From contig BQWY01000001.1 of NCBI GenBank assembly GCA_036984305.1, positions 2,191,501 through 2,255,500 of the forward strand: DNA of 64,000 nt. The letters run 5' to 3'. A program made the translations under genes and the position numbers. Each line of letters begins with the position of its first letter. Positions within the stretch are counted from its first letter, which is position 1. The notes under the pieces were generated by a model, which was not told the DNA's origin, ran no database searches, and was given only the letters and a program-made list of their open reading frames with translations. Of this stretch, positions 1 to 8,933 are shown piece by piece. The stretch is from Nitrospira sp. (GTDB taxonomy: Bacteria > Nitrospirota > Nitrospiria > Nitrospirales > Nitrospiraceae).

Positions 1-1
1 A

Positions 2-238
2 GTCGCACTCGATGCGGTCGCCTTGGCGCTGCTGCGCTCGTACGGAGCCTGGGCCAAAGATTTAAAGCTGCGCGTATGGGATCAGCGGCAGATCAAACGG
101 GCAGGGGAGTTACGATTGGGCACACGAGGCCCGGAGCACATGAGTGTGGTCGGTCGAAGCCTCGAACTGGGCCAAAGCGACCGATTCGACCGACTTCTGG
201 ATACATTGAGAGCGGAGATAGGCCGTCGACCGGACTGA
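2..238 (+). CDS. DUF362 family protein, C-terminal fragment (5' end outside window)
   Basis: The reading frame is open from the first bases, so this is the last 78 residues of a longer gene. The segment ALDAVALALL followed by QRQIKRAGELRLG resembles the C-terminal end of DUF362 proteins, which often carry iron-sulfur domains; no cysteine cluster is visible in this piece. The function of the family is poorly known. It converges with the ompH gene with no gap: its TGA ends one base before the last base of the opposite gene. The call rests on a short tail and is only moderately secure. Confidence 0.5.
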   Translation, partial: VALDAVALALLRSYGAWAKDLKLRVWDQRQIKRAGELRLGTRGPEHMSVVGRSLELGQSDRFDRLLDTLRAEIGRRPD

Positions 239-799
239 TTACTTATTGACGCGGTCGAACTCCTTGATGACCATGTCCGTGAGATCGACGGTATCCTTAT
301 TGTAAATCACGATCTTGATCGTTTGCTCGCTACCTTTGTCGACGACGAGCGTATAGCCGTTTTTTTCCGCCACGGCCTGTGTCGACTGGGCGATCTTCTT
401 CATGTATTCGTCAACCAATCCCTTTTGCTTCTGTGCCAGCTCCTGGTTGAATTCCTGCAAGCGTTTCTGGTAGTCCGCGATTTTTGAGCGAAACCGCTCC
501 TGCTTCTCTTTCTTAGCCGCCTCGCTCAGGGATGCTTCTTGGTCCTTAAGCTGCTTCTCCATGGCCTTCAAGTCTTCCTGATCCTGCGTGAGGAGCTTCT
601 CTCTTGCCTGAGCGTACTCTCGTAGCGCGTCCAAGGCGCGCCGCCCAGCTTTGGTCTTTTCGAGGACGGTCTGTGGGTCGATGACCCCCATCTTGAAATC
701 GGCTGCAGACGCGGGAGATGAGGCCAAGGGAGCCCACTGGATGCCTCCAATCAGCATGACAGCCAGGAAGGCAGAGAAGACGTTCGACAAACGCACCAT
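239..799 (-). CDS. OmpH/Skp family periplasmic chaperone
   Basis: Skp/OmpH proteins are periplasmic chaperones that hold unfolded outer-membrane proteins on the way to the BAM complex. The 186-residue product has an N-terminal hydrophobic signal segment (about residues 5-32, ending in ASAADF), then the family signature GVIDPQTVL, a long charged Lys/Glu/Gln-rich coiled coil (about 55-125) and a C-terminal beta segment (YTLVVDKG). Length and order are usual for the family. The ATG at 799 is preferred because AAAGGAG lies seven bases upstream; an in-frame TTG sits directly before it. It stands alone on this strand, next to the HD-GYP gene, rather than beside bamA or lpx genes. Confidence 0.9.
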   Translation of the reverse strand: MVRLSNVFSAFLAVMLIGGIQWAPLASSPASAADFKMGVIDPQTVLEKTKAGRRALDALREYAQAREKLLTQDQEDLKAMEKQLKDQEASLSEAAKKEKQERFRSKIADYQKRLQEFNQELAQKQKGLVDEYMKKIAQSTQAVAEKNGYTLVVDKGSEQTIKIVIYNKDTVDLTDMVIKEFDRVNK

Positions 800-985
800 C
801 AACGCACTCCTTTCGCTTGCAGAATCGCGGACCTCTTGTTGGGGAGAATAGCGTCAGCCCCACGAGGAGTCAAGGCAGAAGGCCAGTGTCGAACCACGCC
901 AGTTCGTAGCGTCGGGGCTAGCACGCGGAGCAGCGATACCTACATGGGGGTACTCGGAGACCTGATGACGAGCAGGGGAGAGAGC

Positions 986-2569
986 CTAGACAAAATATCG
1001 ACTGGTGTCGAACTTGTATTCGGTGTTGTCGAGCAGACGAATGATGCTTCGGGCAAACTGGCCATGTTCATTGAGTTCACGCAGGTCGACTTCAGGTCCC
1101 TCAACCAAGTTGCCCGTCGCGTCACTGATGATCTTCACGAGGGGACGCTCGACAAACTCTTTCTCCTGGGCGGGACTCAGAACGACGGCCAGTTCTTCGG
1201 TATCCAGCATGACCAGGCTCCCGATGGGGATGATCCCGACGCACGTGGAGAAGAGCTTCATCAGGATGGGATCGAACGCCTTTCCAGACTTGTTGAACAT
1301 GAATTGCAGAACCTTTGGTGGGGACATCGGTTCACGACGATACACTCGCGAGGATGTCATGGCGTCATAACAGTCGGCGATCGTCACGATGCGGCTGGAG
1401 AGAGTCTGTTTCCACGGGACCGCCAACTTAGGATATCCGGAGAAATCATAGTTCATATGATGTTCGAACGAGGCCGCCGCCATTCGGGCCGGAACGTTTG
1501 CGAGGCCGCGCAGTTCGATGAGCGTGAGGACCCCTTCCGTCGGATGGGACCGCATGACGTCCCATTCCTCTTTTGTAAATTCACCGGGTTTGTTCAACAC
1601 ATCGAGTGAAATGGCACACTTACCCACGTCATGAAACAACGCGGCCAGTCCCAAATCGGCGAGATCGACCTTCGGGTATCCCGCGCGGTTCCCCAGTGCC
1701 ATGGAAAGCAGCGCGACGTTCACTGAATGATTATGGGTGTACTGGTCATGACAGCGCAGGTTGGTCAATCCCAGGAGCGTTGAGCCGTCTTGCATCATTA
1801 GATCGATGATGTTTTGAATGGCTCTCTTGGCTGACTTGAAACTGACGTTTCCCCTGTCGCGCACGACCTGGTTTAACTGCCCGAAAGCTGTCGCAGCCTT
1901 GCCGTACCCGTTCCTCGCTCTGGTTTTAGCCAACACTTTGGGATCCACCGGAGCAGCCCCAGCGCCGGCATCTGATTGATCCTTGGAATTGCGGGTGGGG
2001 TCGATCGCGCGGGGATCCTCCAAGCGCACGCCTTTGACGCCATGCTCATCAAGTTTGGCGCGAAGGGCCTGCAACGCGTTCTCGCCAGGGTCGGTGGTCA
2101 CGAACATGTGGGCGAATTCCCGTATGTCGTGAGTCATCAGCTCATGACTGAATACAATACCCCCAATCCCCAGCTTATTCATGCTGTCGATCACGCCGGT
2201 GAACACGAGCATTTGCTGGCTGCTCAGACGAAGATAGTGATCGCCAAGAAAGAGGAAATCGTTCTGCACTCGGATGGCCACCGGCTCGTCGTGGGCGAGA
2301 GTCTGCACCAGGGTTTGAATCGCTTCGACCGGCTTGTCAAGCGCGGTGTTCGCCTGTCCATGAAGTCTCGAAGTCTTCAGCAGGACGTTGAGTTGGGTCA
2401 CCAATTGAGTCCCCAGCATGACCACCTGCTGATCCAGAATGTCCCCGGCCTCGGACCCCTTGCCGATTTTGGCAGAGAGCGAGCGTTCGTGGGTCAGGAT
2501 GGCGCCGGCCGTCTGGTCAGGATCCGGAGTCGGACTTGGAGAACTGGGAGGTGGGGTTTGTGTCTCCAT
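986..2569 (-). CDS. HD-GYP domain protein, probable cyclic-di-GMP phosphodiesterase
   Basis: The C-terminal half carries an HD-GYP domain, which hydrolyses cyclic-di-GMP. The metal ligands H313-D314 are in the block LFHDVGKCAI; KPGEFTKEEW and SHPTEG follow, then the HH pair near 370 and the GYP signature at 378-380 (SGYPK). The linker before GYP reads HHMNYDFSGYP rather than the usual HHERxDGxGYP, a mild divergence. The first 200 residues are a Pro-rich start and a helical region with no sensor domain I recognise. No membrane segment is seen, so it is probably cytosolic. It starts 15 bases after the HEAT-repeat gene and is most likely cotranscribed with it. Confidence 0.85.
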   Translation of the reverse strand: METQTPPPSSPSPTPDPDQTAGAILTHERSLSAKIGKGSEAGDILDQQVVMLGTQLVTQLNVLLKTSRLHGQANTALDKPVEAIQTLVQTLAHDEPVAIRVQNDFLFLGDHYLRLSSQQMLVFTGVIDSMNKLGIGGIVFSHELMTHDIREFAHMFVTTDPGENALQALRAKLDEHGVKGVRLEDPRAIDPTRNSKDQSDAGAGAAPVDPKVLAKTRARNGYGKAATAFGQLNQVVRDRGNVSFKSAKRAIQNIIDLMMQDGSTLLGLTNLRCHDQYTHNHSVNVALLSMALGNRAGYPKVDLADLGLAALFHDVGKCAISLDVLNKPGEFTKEEWDVMRSHPTEGVLTLIELRGLANVPARMAAASFEHHMNYDFSGYPKLAVPWKQTLSSRIVTIADCYDAMTSSRVYRREPMSPPKVLQFMFNKSGKAFDPILMKLFSTCVGIIPIGSLVMLDTEELAVVLSPAQEKEFVERPLVKIISDATGNLVEGPEVDLRELNEHGQFARSIIRLLDNTEYKFDTSRYFV

Positions 2570-2584
2570 GGGTTCCTATACCGT

Positions 2585-4321
2585 TCACACGGCGCGAGAC
2601 CGTGGCGGCGGGGCGGTCAGGGCCGTGGTGCAAGCTTGGCGCACAATGGCGTTTCCTTTTCGCTGTCCGTATTGCAGAGCTTCTTGGGCAGCGGGCGTAG
2701 CCAACCGTCCCAGCGCGTCGATCGCCAAAAGGGCCACGTCTTCCTTTTTTTGGCGACCCGTCCACCCCCAATCCGCCAAGAGTCCGCGCCAGAATGGAAC
2801 CGCTCCATCGCCGACGGACGCACGGATGGCCTGAAAGATCGCTCGGCGCTCGGCCGGAGGGCGAGCCGCGAACGGGTCCGCCTGGAGGAGCGGTTCCCAC
2901 ACATCGAAGCCGCAGGTGTACTGCCCGCTCGTGAGCAGCTTCAGCGCGTTGAGACGAATCAATTCGTCCTCGTCCGCGACAAACGTCACAAGTTTGGCTC
3001 CGCTTCCGTTCGGCCGCAATTGAGCGAGAGCGCGCAGAATCTCCCGGCGAACCGAGGCATCCGGATAGCGAATCAATTTTTCGATCGCATCCGCGAAGCG
3101 CGGCTCGTTCAGCTTCACGAGAATCGCGAGCACGGCTTTGACCACATGGGGCCGCTTGTCCGTCAGCGCGCGCAGCAGAGGCTCCGGATGCTCCCTGGCA
3201 AGCGCCGCCATGGCCATGGTCACGATGGTGCGGTGCTCGGAATGCTGCAAATTGCCGAGCAGGCCACATAGGGCCGGGATGGCCTCGAATGAAAACTGCC
3301 CGAGATAATCTGCCAGCCCATCGACCGGCGCATCCCCGCTGCGGTTGAGCGGGCCTTCCAAAAAGCGAAGTCGATCGGGTTTGACGCTGTCCGCAAGCAG
3401 GCCCTTGATTTGTTCCTTGTGCGCCGCGGTCAGTGCGGGACTGAGCGCCTCGATCTCCCGAAGCAGAGCCGAGACTTCGATCAAGGTCGTCCAGTTGCCA
3501 GCACGAAGCAGGACATCGACTGCGCCATCGAAAATGCCGATGGCCTTCGTCAGCAAGACCGGCGACGTTTCGGAAGCCAAAATCGCCTTCACCATTTCCA
3601 AGACTTGAAGGGTATGATCAGTCGCGCTTTCGGCCTCGATTTCTGCGGCCAGGCTCTGCATATCTTCGTCCGACACCTCGTAGCCGACGAGGCCGATCGT
3701 GGCCTGACGGGGCGACCCGCTGCCGCCTTGAGTCTTTTCCCTCGCCATCACATCGCTGAGGGACGTCCGCGCTTGGCCGAAATAGCCTTGCTCGTGAAGC
3801 TTGAATAATTCCGATTCGACCGACGATTTCACAATCTCTTCGGCCGTGACGACGATAATCGTGGTCAGATTTTTCGCCCAGATTCTGGTCACAATGTCAT
3901 CATCGGCATCGGACCCATCCGTCACGCCCCACAGCGAATCCAGAAACGCCCTGACGTCCTCTTCGGTTGTGCCATCCAGAAAGGTCAATTCTCGTATTCC
4001 GTCGCTGTAGAGCTTGAAAGCGAGATTCTCGCCCAACGCCTCCTCAGTGGCATACACGCACTGATCTTTATAAAAGAGCTCGGACCGCTGTACGAGAAAT
4101 CCCAACGTCTGGTAGGTTTCCAGATGCTTGCCGAGTTCCTGATAGAACTGCGTGAAGAACTTGACCGCTACCGCATTCGTCGCACCATACGTCCGGGTCG
4201 ACTTGGCCATGCGGTCGAGCGAACGTAACAGTTGCTTGACGGAGAGAAGCTCCGGATCGGTTTCCCGAGGCGGCGTCTTCGTCAACGAGGGAGCAGACGC
4301 GGGAGAATGAGCTTGCGACAT
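2585..4321 (-). CDS. HEAT-repeat protein, partner of the HD-GYP gene
   Basis: The 578-residue soluble protein has no enzyme motif. Its C-terminal half is a string of HEAT/PBS-type helical repeats with recurring blocks such as AIPALCGLLG, VKAVLAILVKL, VRREILRALAQL and IRLNALKLL, each about 30-40 residues apart, which form a protein-binding solenoid. The N-terminal third (about 30-190) is a separate helical domain. The gene directly precedes the HD-GYP gene with a 15-base gap, so a scaffold or regulatory role for that phosphodiesterase is inferred. The start at 4321 (MSQAHSP) is chosen; an ATG at 4354 would add 11 residues and has no clear ribosome-binding site. Confidence 0.7.
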   Translation of the reverse strand: MSQAHSPASAPSLTKTPPRETDPELLSVKQLLRSLDRMAKSTRTYGATNAVAVKFFTQFYQELGKHLETYQTLGFLVQRSELFYKDQCVYATEEALGENLAFKLYSDGIRELTFLDGTTEEDVRAFLDSLWGVTDGSDADDDIVTRIWAKNLTTIIVVTAEEIVKSSVESELFKLHEQGYFGQARTSLSDVMAREKTQGGSGSPRQATIGLVGYEVSDEDMQSLAAEIEAESATDHTLQVLEMVKAILASETSPVLLTKAIGIFDGAVDVLLRAGNWTTLIEVSALLREIEALSPALTAAHKEQIKGLLADSVKPDRLRFLEGPLNRSGDAPVDGLADYLGQFSFEAIPALCGLLGNLQHSEHRTIVTMAMAALAREHPEPLLRALTDKRPHVVKAVLAILVKLNEPRFADAIEKLIRYPDASVRREILRALAQLRPNGSGAKLVTFVADEDELIRLNALKLLTSGQYTCGFDVWEPLLQADPFAARPPAERRAIFQAIRASVGDGAVPFWRGLLADWGWTGRQKKEDVALLAIDALGRLATPAAQEALQYGQRKGNAIVRQACTTALTAPPPRSRAV

Positions 4322-4461
4322 ACCTGAGTGTACAACTATGACGAAACCGCACATTGGTCAAGAAAATCCGCTCTCTCGGCACGAACCGACCCCGGTATGA
4401 TTCCGCTCTCGGCCCGCATTCGGATTGTTCCGAAGCGCCAGATTCCGTAGAATTCGGGTCC

Positions 4462-5115
4462 ATGCAACCACCTCTGCCCGTCATTCTCTGCTTCGGCGAC
4501 AGCCTCACGGCGGGATTTCAATCCCCCACACCCAGCAATCCCATGGGTCAAGAGACTCCTTATGGGGACTGGCTCCAAGAACTCTTGGGCACGCGCGGGA
4601 CGGTTCGAGTGAGCGGAATCTGCGGCGAGGTCACCGGCGAGATGGTCCTCCGGTTCTCCCGGGACGTGATCGAGCGCAAGCCCGTAGTGGTTGCCATCCT
4701 AGGAGGAACGAACGATTTAGGCTTGAATGCTCAACCAGCTGAAATCATGAGGAATCTTTCAACCATGTACGCGCGGGCGGGATCGGCAGGGGTTGTCCCC
4801 ATTCCGATTACGGTGCCCTCAATACGGGTCGACCCAAGCGGAGCATCCCCGGAGGCAAAGGCCTGGATCGAGGACCATCTGGCACGGAGGCGCCAGCTCA
4901 ACCGATTGATTCTGGAGTACGCAACGACGAGAAAACTTCCGTTCTTGGACTTGTTTGAAGCCACAGCCGATGCGACGACGCAGATGCTGACAGCACGGTA
5001 TTCGAATGATGGCCTGCATCTATCGACCGAAGGCTACCGAGTCTTCGGTTCGTTACTGTACGAACGCGTGTTTGCCCCCCGGCTCGATGAGCTTGTACCA
5101 CGGTCTCGTACGTGA
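4462..5115 (+). CDS. SGNH/GDSL-type esterase
   Basis: A 217-residue hydrolase of the SGNH superfamily (esterases, lysophospholipases, TesA-like). Block I is FGDSLTAGF with the nucleophile Ser14, block III is GGTNDLG with the oxyanion Asn, and block V is DGLHLSTEGY with the catalytic Asp and His near 183-186. There is no signal peptide from the chosen ATG at 4462, so it should be cytosolic unless a more upstream start is used; the frame stays open to 4354, opposite the start of the HEAT gene. Its stop TGA overlaps the ATG of the thioredoxin gene (TGATG), so the two are translationally coupled. The substrate is unknown. Confidence 0.85.
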   Translation: MQPPLPVILCFGDSLTAGFQSPTPSNPMGQETPYGDWLQELLGTRGTVRVSGICGEVTGEMVLRFSRDVIERKPVVVAILGGTNDLGLNAQPAEIMRNLSTMYARAGSAGVVPIPITVPSIRVDPSGASPEAKAWIEDHLARRRQLNRLILEYATTRKLPFLDLFEATADATTQMLTARYSNDGLHLSTEGYRVFGSLLYERVFAPRLDELVPRSRT

Positions 5116-5432
5116 TGATCCCAGATGTCACCGACTCTGATTTTGAACGGATTGTGGAATGCTCGTCCATTCCCGCACTTGTTGAATTCTGGCAACCCGG
5201 TTGCGGGCACTGCAGGGCTTTGCTCACGCAATTGGAGCGCCTCCAGGATGAACTCGAGGGCCGCGTTCTGATTACGAAGCTCAATGTGCAGGAACATCGA
5301 CAGGTGGCTGCCGAATTGGAGATTACGTCCTTACCGGCGCTGGCGCTGTATACGGCTGGGAGGTTTCAGCGCTTTATCGGCGGGATCGGAACAAAAGAGG
5401 CCATTCGTCAGCAACTCGAAGCCTGGCTTTGA
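5115..5432 (+). CDS. Thioredoxin-fold protein with a CGHC active site
   Basis: The 105-residue protein matches a single thioredoxin domain: strand VEFWQPGC, redox cysteines Cys30 and Cys33, and the cis-proline loop TSLPAL. The active site is CGHC (as in protein disulfide isomerases) rather than the thioredoxin CGPC, and the preceding Trp-Ala/Cys pair is replaced by PG. That usually raises the redox potential, so it may be an oxidant or isomerase rather than a pure reductant; this is inference. There is no signal peptide. The start ATG at 5115 overlaps the upstream esterase stop. Confidence 0.85.
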   Translation: MIPDVTDSDFERIVECSSIPALVEFWQPGCGHCRALLTQLERLQDELEGRVLITKLNVQEHRQVAAELEITSLPALALYTAGRFQRFIGGIGTKEAIRQQLEAWL

Positions 5433-5469
5433 TTTCCACATCTTACTTCGCGACCAGGTGTAGGGCACT

Positions 5470-5517
5470 GCACCGGCCAATCCCGGTGCTCAGCTCGGCC
5501 CACGACACCACGGTGTC
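5470..5517. terminator. Two hairpins between convergent genes
   Basis: Two inverted repeats lie between the convergent thioredoxin and zwf genes: GCACCGG/CCGGTGC (5470-5476 and 5483-5489, 6-base loop) and GACACC/GGTGTC (5504-5509 and 5512-5517). Neither is followed by a run of T, so intrinsic termination is only suggested by position and symmetry. Confidence 0.3.
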
Positions 5518-5527
5518 CTAACACCAC

Positions 5528-7072
5528 TCAGACTTCTCGCCACGCGCGGCCATCGTTTTGAATCATACGATCCGCCTCGACGGGACCCCACGTTCCGGCC
5601 TGGTATTCAGGCAGCCAGCGATTGCCCTGATGGGACCAGCCGTCAAGAATATCCGTGATCCAGGCCCAGGAGGCCTCGACGGCATCCCGCCGCATGAAGC
5701 GAGACGCATCGCCCATCATCACGTCGAGAAGGAGACGTTCGTACGCTTCCGGCGACGGCCGCCCGAACGCCTCGCTGTACTTAAAGTTCATCTCGACGGG
5801 ATGGGTTTGAGCGCGCGTGCCCGGCACGCGGGAAATGATCCGCATGGCCAATCCCTCTTCGGGCTGAATGCGCAGGATCAGGACATTGGGCGAAAGGGGT
5901 TGCGAAGGATTGGCGTTGAACAAAATGTGTGGAATCTCCTTGAACTGAACGGCCACTTCACTCGCGCGCTTGGGTAACGCCTTTCCGGTGCGTAGGTAAA
6001 ACGGCACGCCGGACCAGCGCCAGTTCTCCACATGGGCTTTCACAGCCACGTACGTTTCGGTCGTGGAATTCGGATTCACCCCTTGCTCGCGACGATATCC
6101 CGGCACACGTTGGTCATGCGCCATGCCTTCGGCATACTGCGCACGGACCGTGAATCGCTCGACTTCCTTTCCTCGAATCGGACGGAGACATCGCAGGACT
6201 TCCATCTTCTCGTTTCGCACCACGTCTGGATCGAGTGAGTAGGGTGGCTCCATCGCCACGAGACAGAGCAATTGGAGCAGGTGGTTCTGAACCATGTCCC
6301 GAAGGGCGCCCGCTTCCTCATAATACGTCGCTCTGGTCCCGACCCCTTCGGCCTCACTCACCGTGATTTGAACGTGATCGATGTATTTGTGATTCCAAAT
6401 CGGTTCGAACAGGCTGTTCCCAAATCGCACCACCATCAGATTCTGCACGGTCTCCTTGCCGAGATAGTGATCGATCCGAAAAATTTGCGATTCGTCGAAC
6501 ACGCGTCCCGTCACGGCATTGATGTCCTTGGCGGACTCGAGGTCGCGACCGACGGGTTTCTCCACGATGATGCGAGAATAGGGTTCTGACGACAAGGGCT
6601 TGACGACCAGGCCAGCTTGATCCAGACCTTCGCAAACCGGTGCGAAGGAACTGGGCGGAATACTCAGATAGAAGATCCGATTGCCGGGTAGCCCCAACTC
6701 CTGTTCGACCTGTTCTGCCCGGGCTTTCAAGCGAGTGTACGTTTGCGTGTCGTCGTTATCCCCCTTCACGTAGAAAATTCGCTGCGAGAACGTCTCCCAC
6801 GAAGCCTCCACCAGCGGCTGCCGGGAGTGCCGTTCGATTCCCTCCTTGGCCGTCCGACGAAAATCCTCGTCAGTCATCGCCTTGCGCCCCAGGCCGATCA
6901 CCGCGTAGCGTTGCGGCAACAATCCATCGAGCAGCAAATTGTATAGTGCGGGGATCAGCCTGCGGCGGGCCAGATCGCCTGATCCGCCAAAAATGACCAC
7001 AGTACAAGCATCCACCGGTGGGGCGATTTCATTCGCCGCAGTAACTCGAACCCGTTCCATGTTCGATGACAT
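5528..7072 (-). CDS. zwf: Glucose-6-phosphate 1-dehydrogenase
   Basis: Oxidises glucose-6-phosphate to 6-phosphogluconolactone, the first step of the oxidative pentose phosphate pathway, giving NADPH. The 514 residues are full length. The N-terminal Rossmann fold shows the variant dinucleotide motif GGSGDLARR, and the catalytic block RIDHYLGKE, containing the active-site His and Lys, lies near residue 200. It starts 26 bases after the gnd stop, so gnd and zwf form an operon. No 6-phosphogluconolactonase gene is adjacent. Confidence 0.97.
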   Translation of the reverse strand: MSSNMERVRVTAANEIAPPVDACTVVIFGGSGDLARRRLIPALYNLLLDGLLPQRYAVIGLGRKAMTDEDFRRTAKEGIERHSRQPLVEASWETFSQRIFYVKGDNDDTQTYTRLKARAEQVEQELGLPGNRIFYLSIPPSSFAPVCEGLDQAGLVVKPLSSEPYSRIIVEKPVGRDLESAKDINAVTGRVFDESQIFRIDHYLGKETVQNLMVVRFGNSLFEPIWNHKYIDHVQITVSEAEGVGTRATYYEEAGALRDMVQNHLLQLLCLVAMEPPYSLDPDVVRNEKMEVLRCLRPIRGKEVERFTVRAQYAEGMAHDQRVPGYRREQGVNPNSTTETYVAVKAHVENWRWSGVPFYLRTGKALPKRASEVAVQFKEIPHILFNANPSQPLSPNVLILRIQPEEGLAMRIISRVPGTRAQTHPVEMNFKYSEAFGRPSPEAYERLLLDVMMGDASRFMRRDAVEASWAWITDILDGWSHQGNRWLPEYQAGTWGPVEADRMIQNDGRAWREV

Positions 7073-7098
7073 GACAGACTCCTCTTAGGCATGCCCGG

Positions 7099-7992
7099 TT
7101 ATCGACGAACCGAATGACCACCGAAGGCGTTCCGTAGCGCAGCCAATAGCTTTTCTGCAAACGAGACCTCCTGCCGAGAACGAAACCGTGTAAATAGAGC
7201 CGTGGTCAGCGTGGGCACGGGCACATCCTTGTCGATCGCATCCTGGACCATCCAGCGACCTTCGCCCGAATCCTGGACGTAGCCTTTGAGCGACTCCAGC
7301 TTTGGATCGTCCTTCAGCGCGCTGGCGGCCAATTCGAGCAACCACGAACGGATGACGCTGCCATGCATCCAGACATCGGCGATGCGTCCCAAGTCCAGGT
7401 TATAGTTGCTCTTAGCCATCAACTCAAACCCTTCGGCATAGCCCTGCATCATGCTGTATTCGATCCCGTTGTGAACCATCTTGACGTAATGCCCGGCACC
7501 CACACCGCCGAAGTGCGCCCACCCGTCGACCGGCGCGAGTGTCGTAAAGACCGGCGCCAGTCGCTTCACGACGGCCGCATCGCCGCCGATCATGAGGCAA
7601 TACCCGATCTTGAGTCCCCATACACCTCCGCTCGTCCCTGCATCGACGTACTCGATGCCCTTGGGTGCGAGTTCACTCGCTCGCCGAACATCGTCGTGGA
7701 ATCGCGTATTCCCCCCGTCGACAATCACGTCTCCCCGTTGAAGAAGTTCCGCAACCGACTTGATGGTCTCCTCTGTCGGAGATCCGGACGGGACCATGAT
7801 CCACACCGCACGAGGAGCCGTGAGCTTGCCGACAAGGTCCGCCAGCGAAGTGGCGCCGACGCACCCCTGGCCTTCGGCCTGCTTCACAAGCTCGGGCGCC
7901 CGGTCGTAGACGACCACGCGATGATTGTCACGCCGTAGCCGCGTGACCATATTCATGCCCATCTTACCGAGACCGACAAAACCGATATCCAT
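7099..7992 (-). CDS. gnd: 6-phosphogluconate dehydrogenase, short NAD-type
   Basis: Oxidatively decarboxylates 6-phosphogluconate to ribulose-5-phosphate. At 297 residues it belongs to the short YqeC/GntZ-like form rather than the 470-residue classical enzyme. Visible blocks are GLGKMGMNM (dinucleotide binding), the substrate block GTSGGVWGL and the catalytic stretch HNGIEYSMMQ. The second strand ends in VVYDRAPE; an Asp at this place normally selects NAD over NADP, which is inference. First gene of the gnd-zwf operon. Confidence 0.95.
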   Translation of the reverse strand: MDIGFVGLGKMGMNMVTRLRRDNHRVVVYDRAPELVKQAEGQGCVGATSLADLVGKLTAPRAVWIMVPSGSPTEETIKSVAELLQRGDVIVDGGNTRFHDDVRRASELAPKGIEYVDAGTSGGVWGLKIGYCLMIGGDAAVVKRLAPVFTTLAPVDGWAHFGGVGAGHYVKMVHNGIEYSMMQGYAEGFELMAKSNYNLDLGRIADVWMHGSVIRSWLLELAASALKDDPKLESLKGYVQDSGEGRWMVQDAIDKDVPVPTLTTALFTRFRSRQEVSFAEKLLAALRNAFGGHSVRR

Positions 7993-8128
7993 GAGCTCCC
8001 CTCCTGGTTATGGCCGGATCCGACGAGCAAGTCGCCGGAGGCATCTCATGATCTCAGTCCAGCGACTATCAACGAATCGCCCACCCGACCGCAACAGGCC
8101 GTCTGGAACGTATCGTAACGGAATGCGG

Positions 8129-8932
8129 CTAGTCGATGCGCGCGGGAAGCGGCACGTCTTTCAACAAAACATCGGTCAACTGGCGTCCGATGTCAAGTCG
8201 CTCGGACAGCGTCCCGGCCTGTTGAAAGCGGTCGAGAAGTCCCCCGACCGCCGGATCGCGGGAATTCAGGAAACGCAACATGTCCGCCGGGGCACTGGGC
8301 CATAGACCCCGGAGACGATAATAGGTGGTCAAATAGTGGTCAAAGAAGAGCGACAAGAGATAGTGAGAGGTGGCGCTCTTACGTTGGAGATCCTCGGCCT
8401 TTCCCAGATAATGGAGACACTCGTTCTTCAGCCGTATTTGCTCGTACATGGAGGGACGGGGAGGTCCCTGCCGAAACCGGTCGTTCGCCGTCTCGACCAA
8501 ACGCGTTCCGACTCCATCGTGTTCAAATAGCACACGGGCCTTACGGAGCAGAGGCGGCAGGCGGAGCGAGGCTCGCAGATCCTCCTCCACGATTTGGTGC
8601 CCCGAATATCGGATATCGATAGTTCGATCGTTGACCCTGATCAACTCCTCTCGTACGTCATCGGCCTTGACGACGACGATCAAATCGAGGTCGCTATGCG
8701 GCGTGATCATGCGTCTCGCGGCCGAGCCAACCAGCAGCACCGCGACGAGATCACCCCCGCGCTTTCCCTTCACGTATCGCACCGCTGCTGCGATCACGTC
8801 GTCGAACCCAGGCGGTTCGACGGGTTCGGGGGAGTCCGGAGACTCCGGGACCGGAAGCAACTCCGCGTTCAACTCCTCCCGGCTGGGGACCTGCGAAGAG
8901 GCGGGGTGGGAAGTGGACTGGGGATTGTTCAT
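8129..8932 (-). CDS. MNT-type nucleotidyltransferase domain protein
   Basis: The 267-residue protein carries the minimal nucleotidyltransferase signature: GS (69-70) followed by DxD (Asp81, Asp83) in LLVGSAARR...SDLDLIVVV, the metal-binding site used to transfer NMP groups. Residues 1-45 are Pro/Ser/Glu-rich and probably disordered; the C-terminal half (about 150-267) is all-helical and could be a HEPN-like or substrate-binding domain. The ATG at 8932 is chosen because it follows the upstream stop directly (TGATATG). It is coupled to the 81-residue gene, a layout that recalls two-gene modules, but the target is unknown. Confidence 0.7.
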   Translation of the reverse strand: MNNPQSTSHPASSQVPSREELNAELLPVPESPDSPEPVEPPGFDDVIAAAVRYVKGKRGGDLVAVLLVGSAARRMITPHSDLDLIVVVKADDVREELIRVNDRTIDIRYSGHQIVEEDLRASLRLPPLLRKARVLFEHDGVGTRLVETANDRFRQGPPRPSMYEQIRLKNECLHYLGKAEDLQRKSATSHYLLSLFFDHYLTTYYRLRGLWPSAPADMLRFLNSRDPAVGGLLDRFQQAGTLSERLDIGRQLTDVLLKDVPLPARID

Positions 8933-8933
8933 A

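Noticed and set aside
836-1609. Long plus-strand frame opposite the HD-GYP gene
   Set aside because: No family motif, and the minus strand has a clear HD-GYP domain; this is an antisense shadow in GC-rich DNA.
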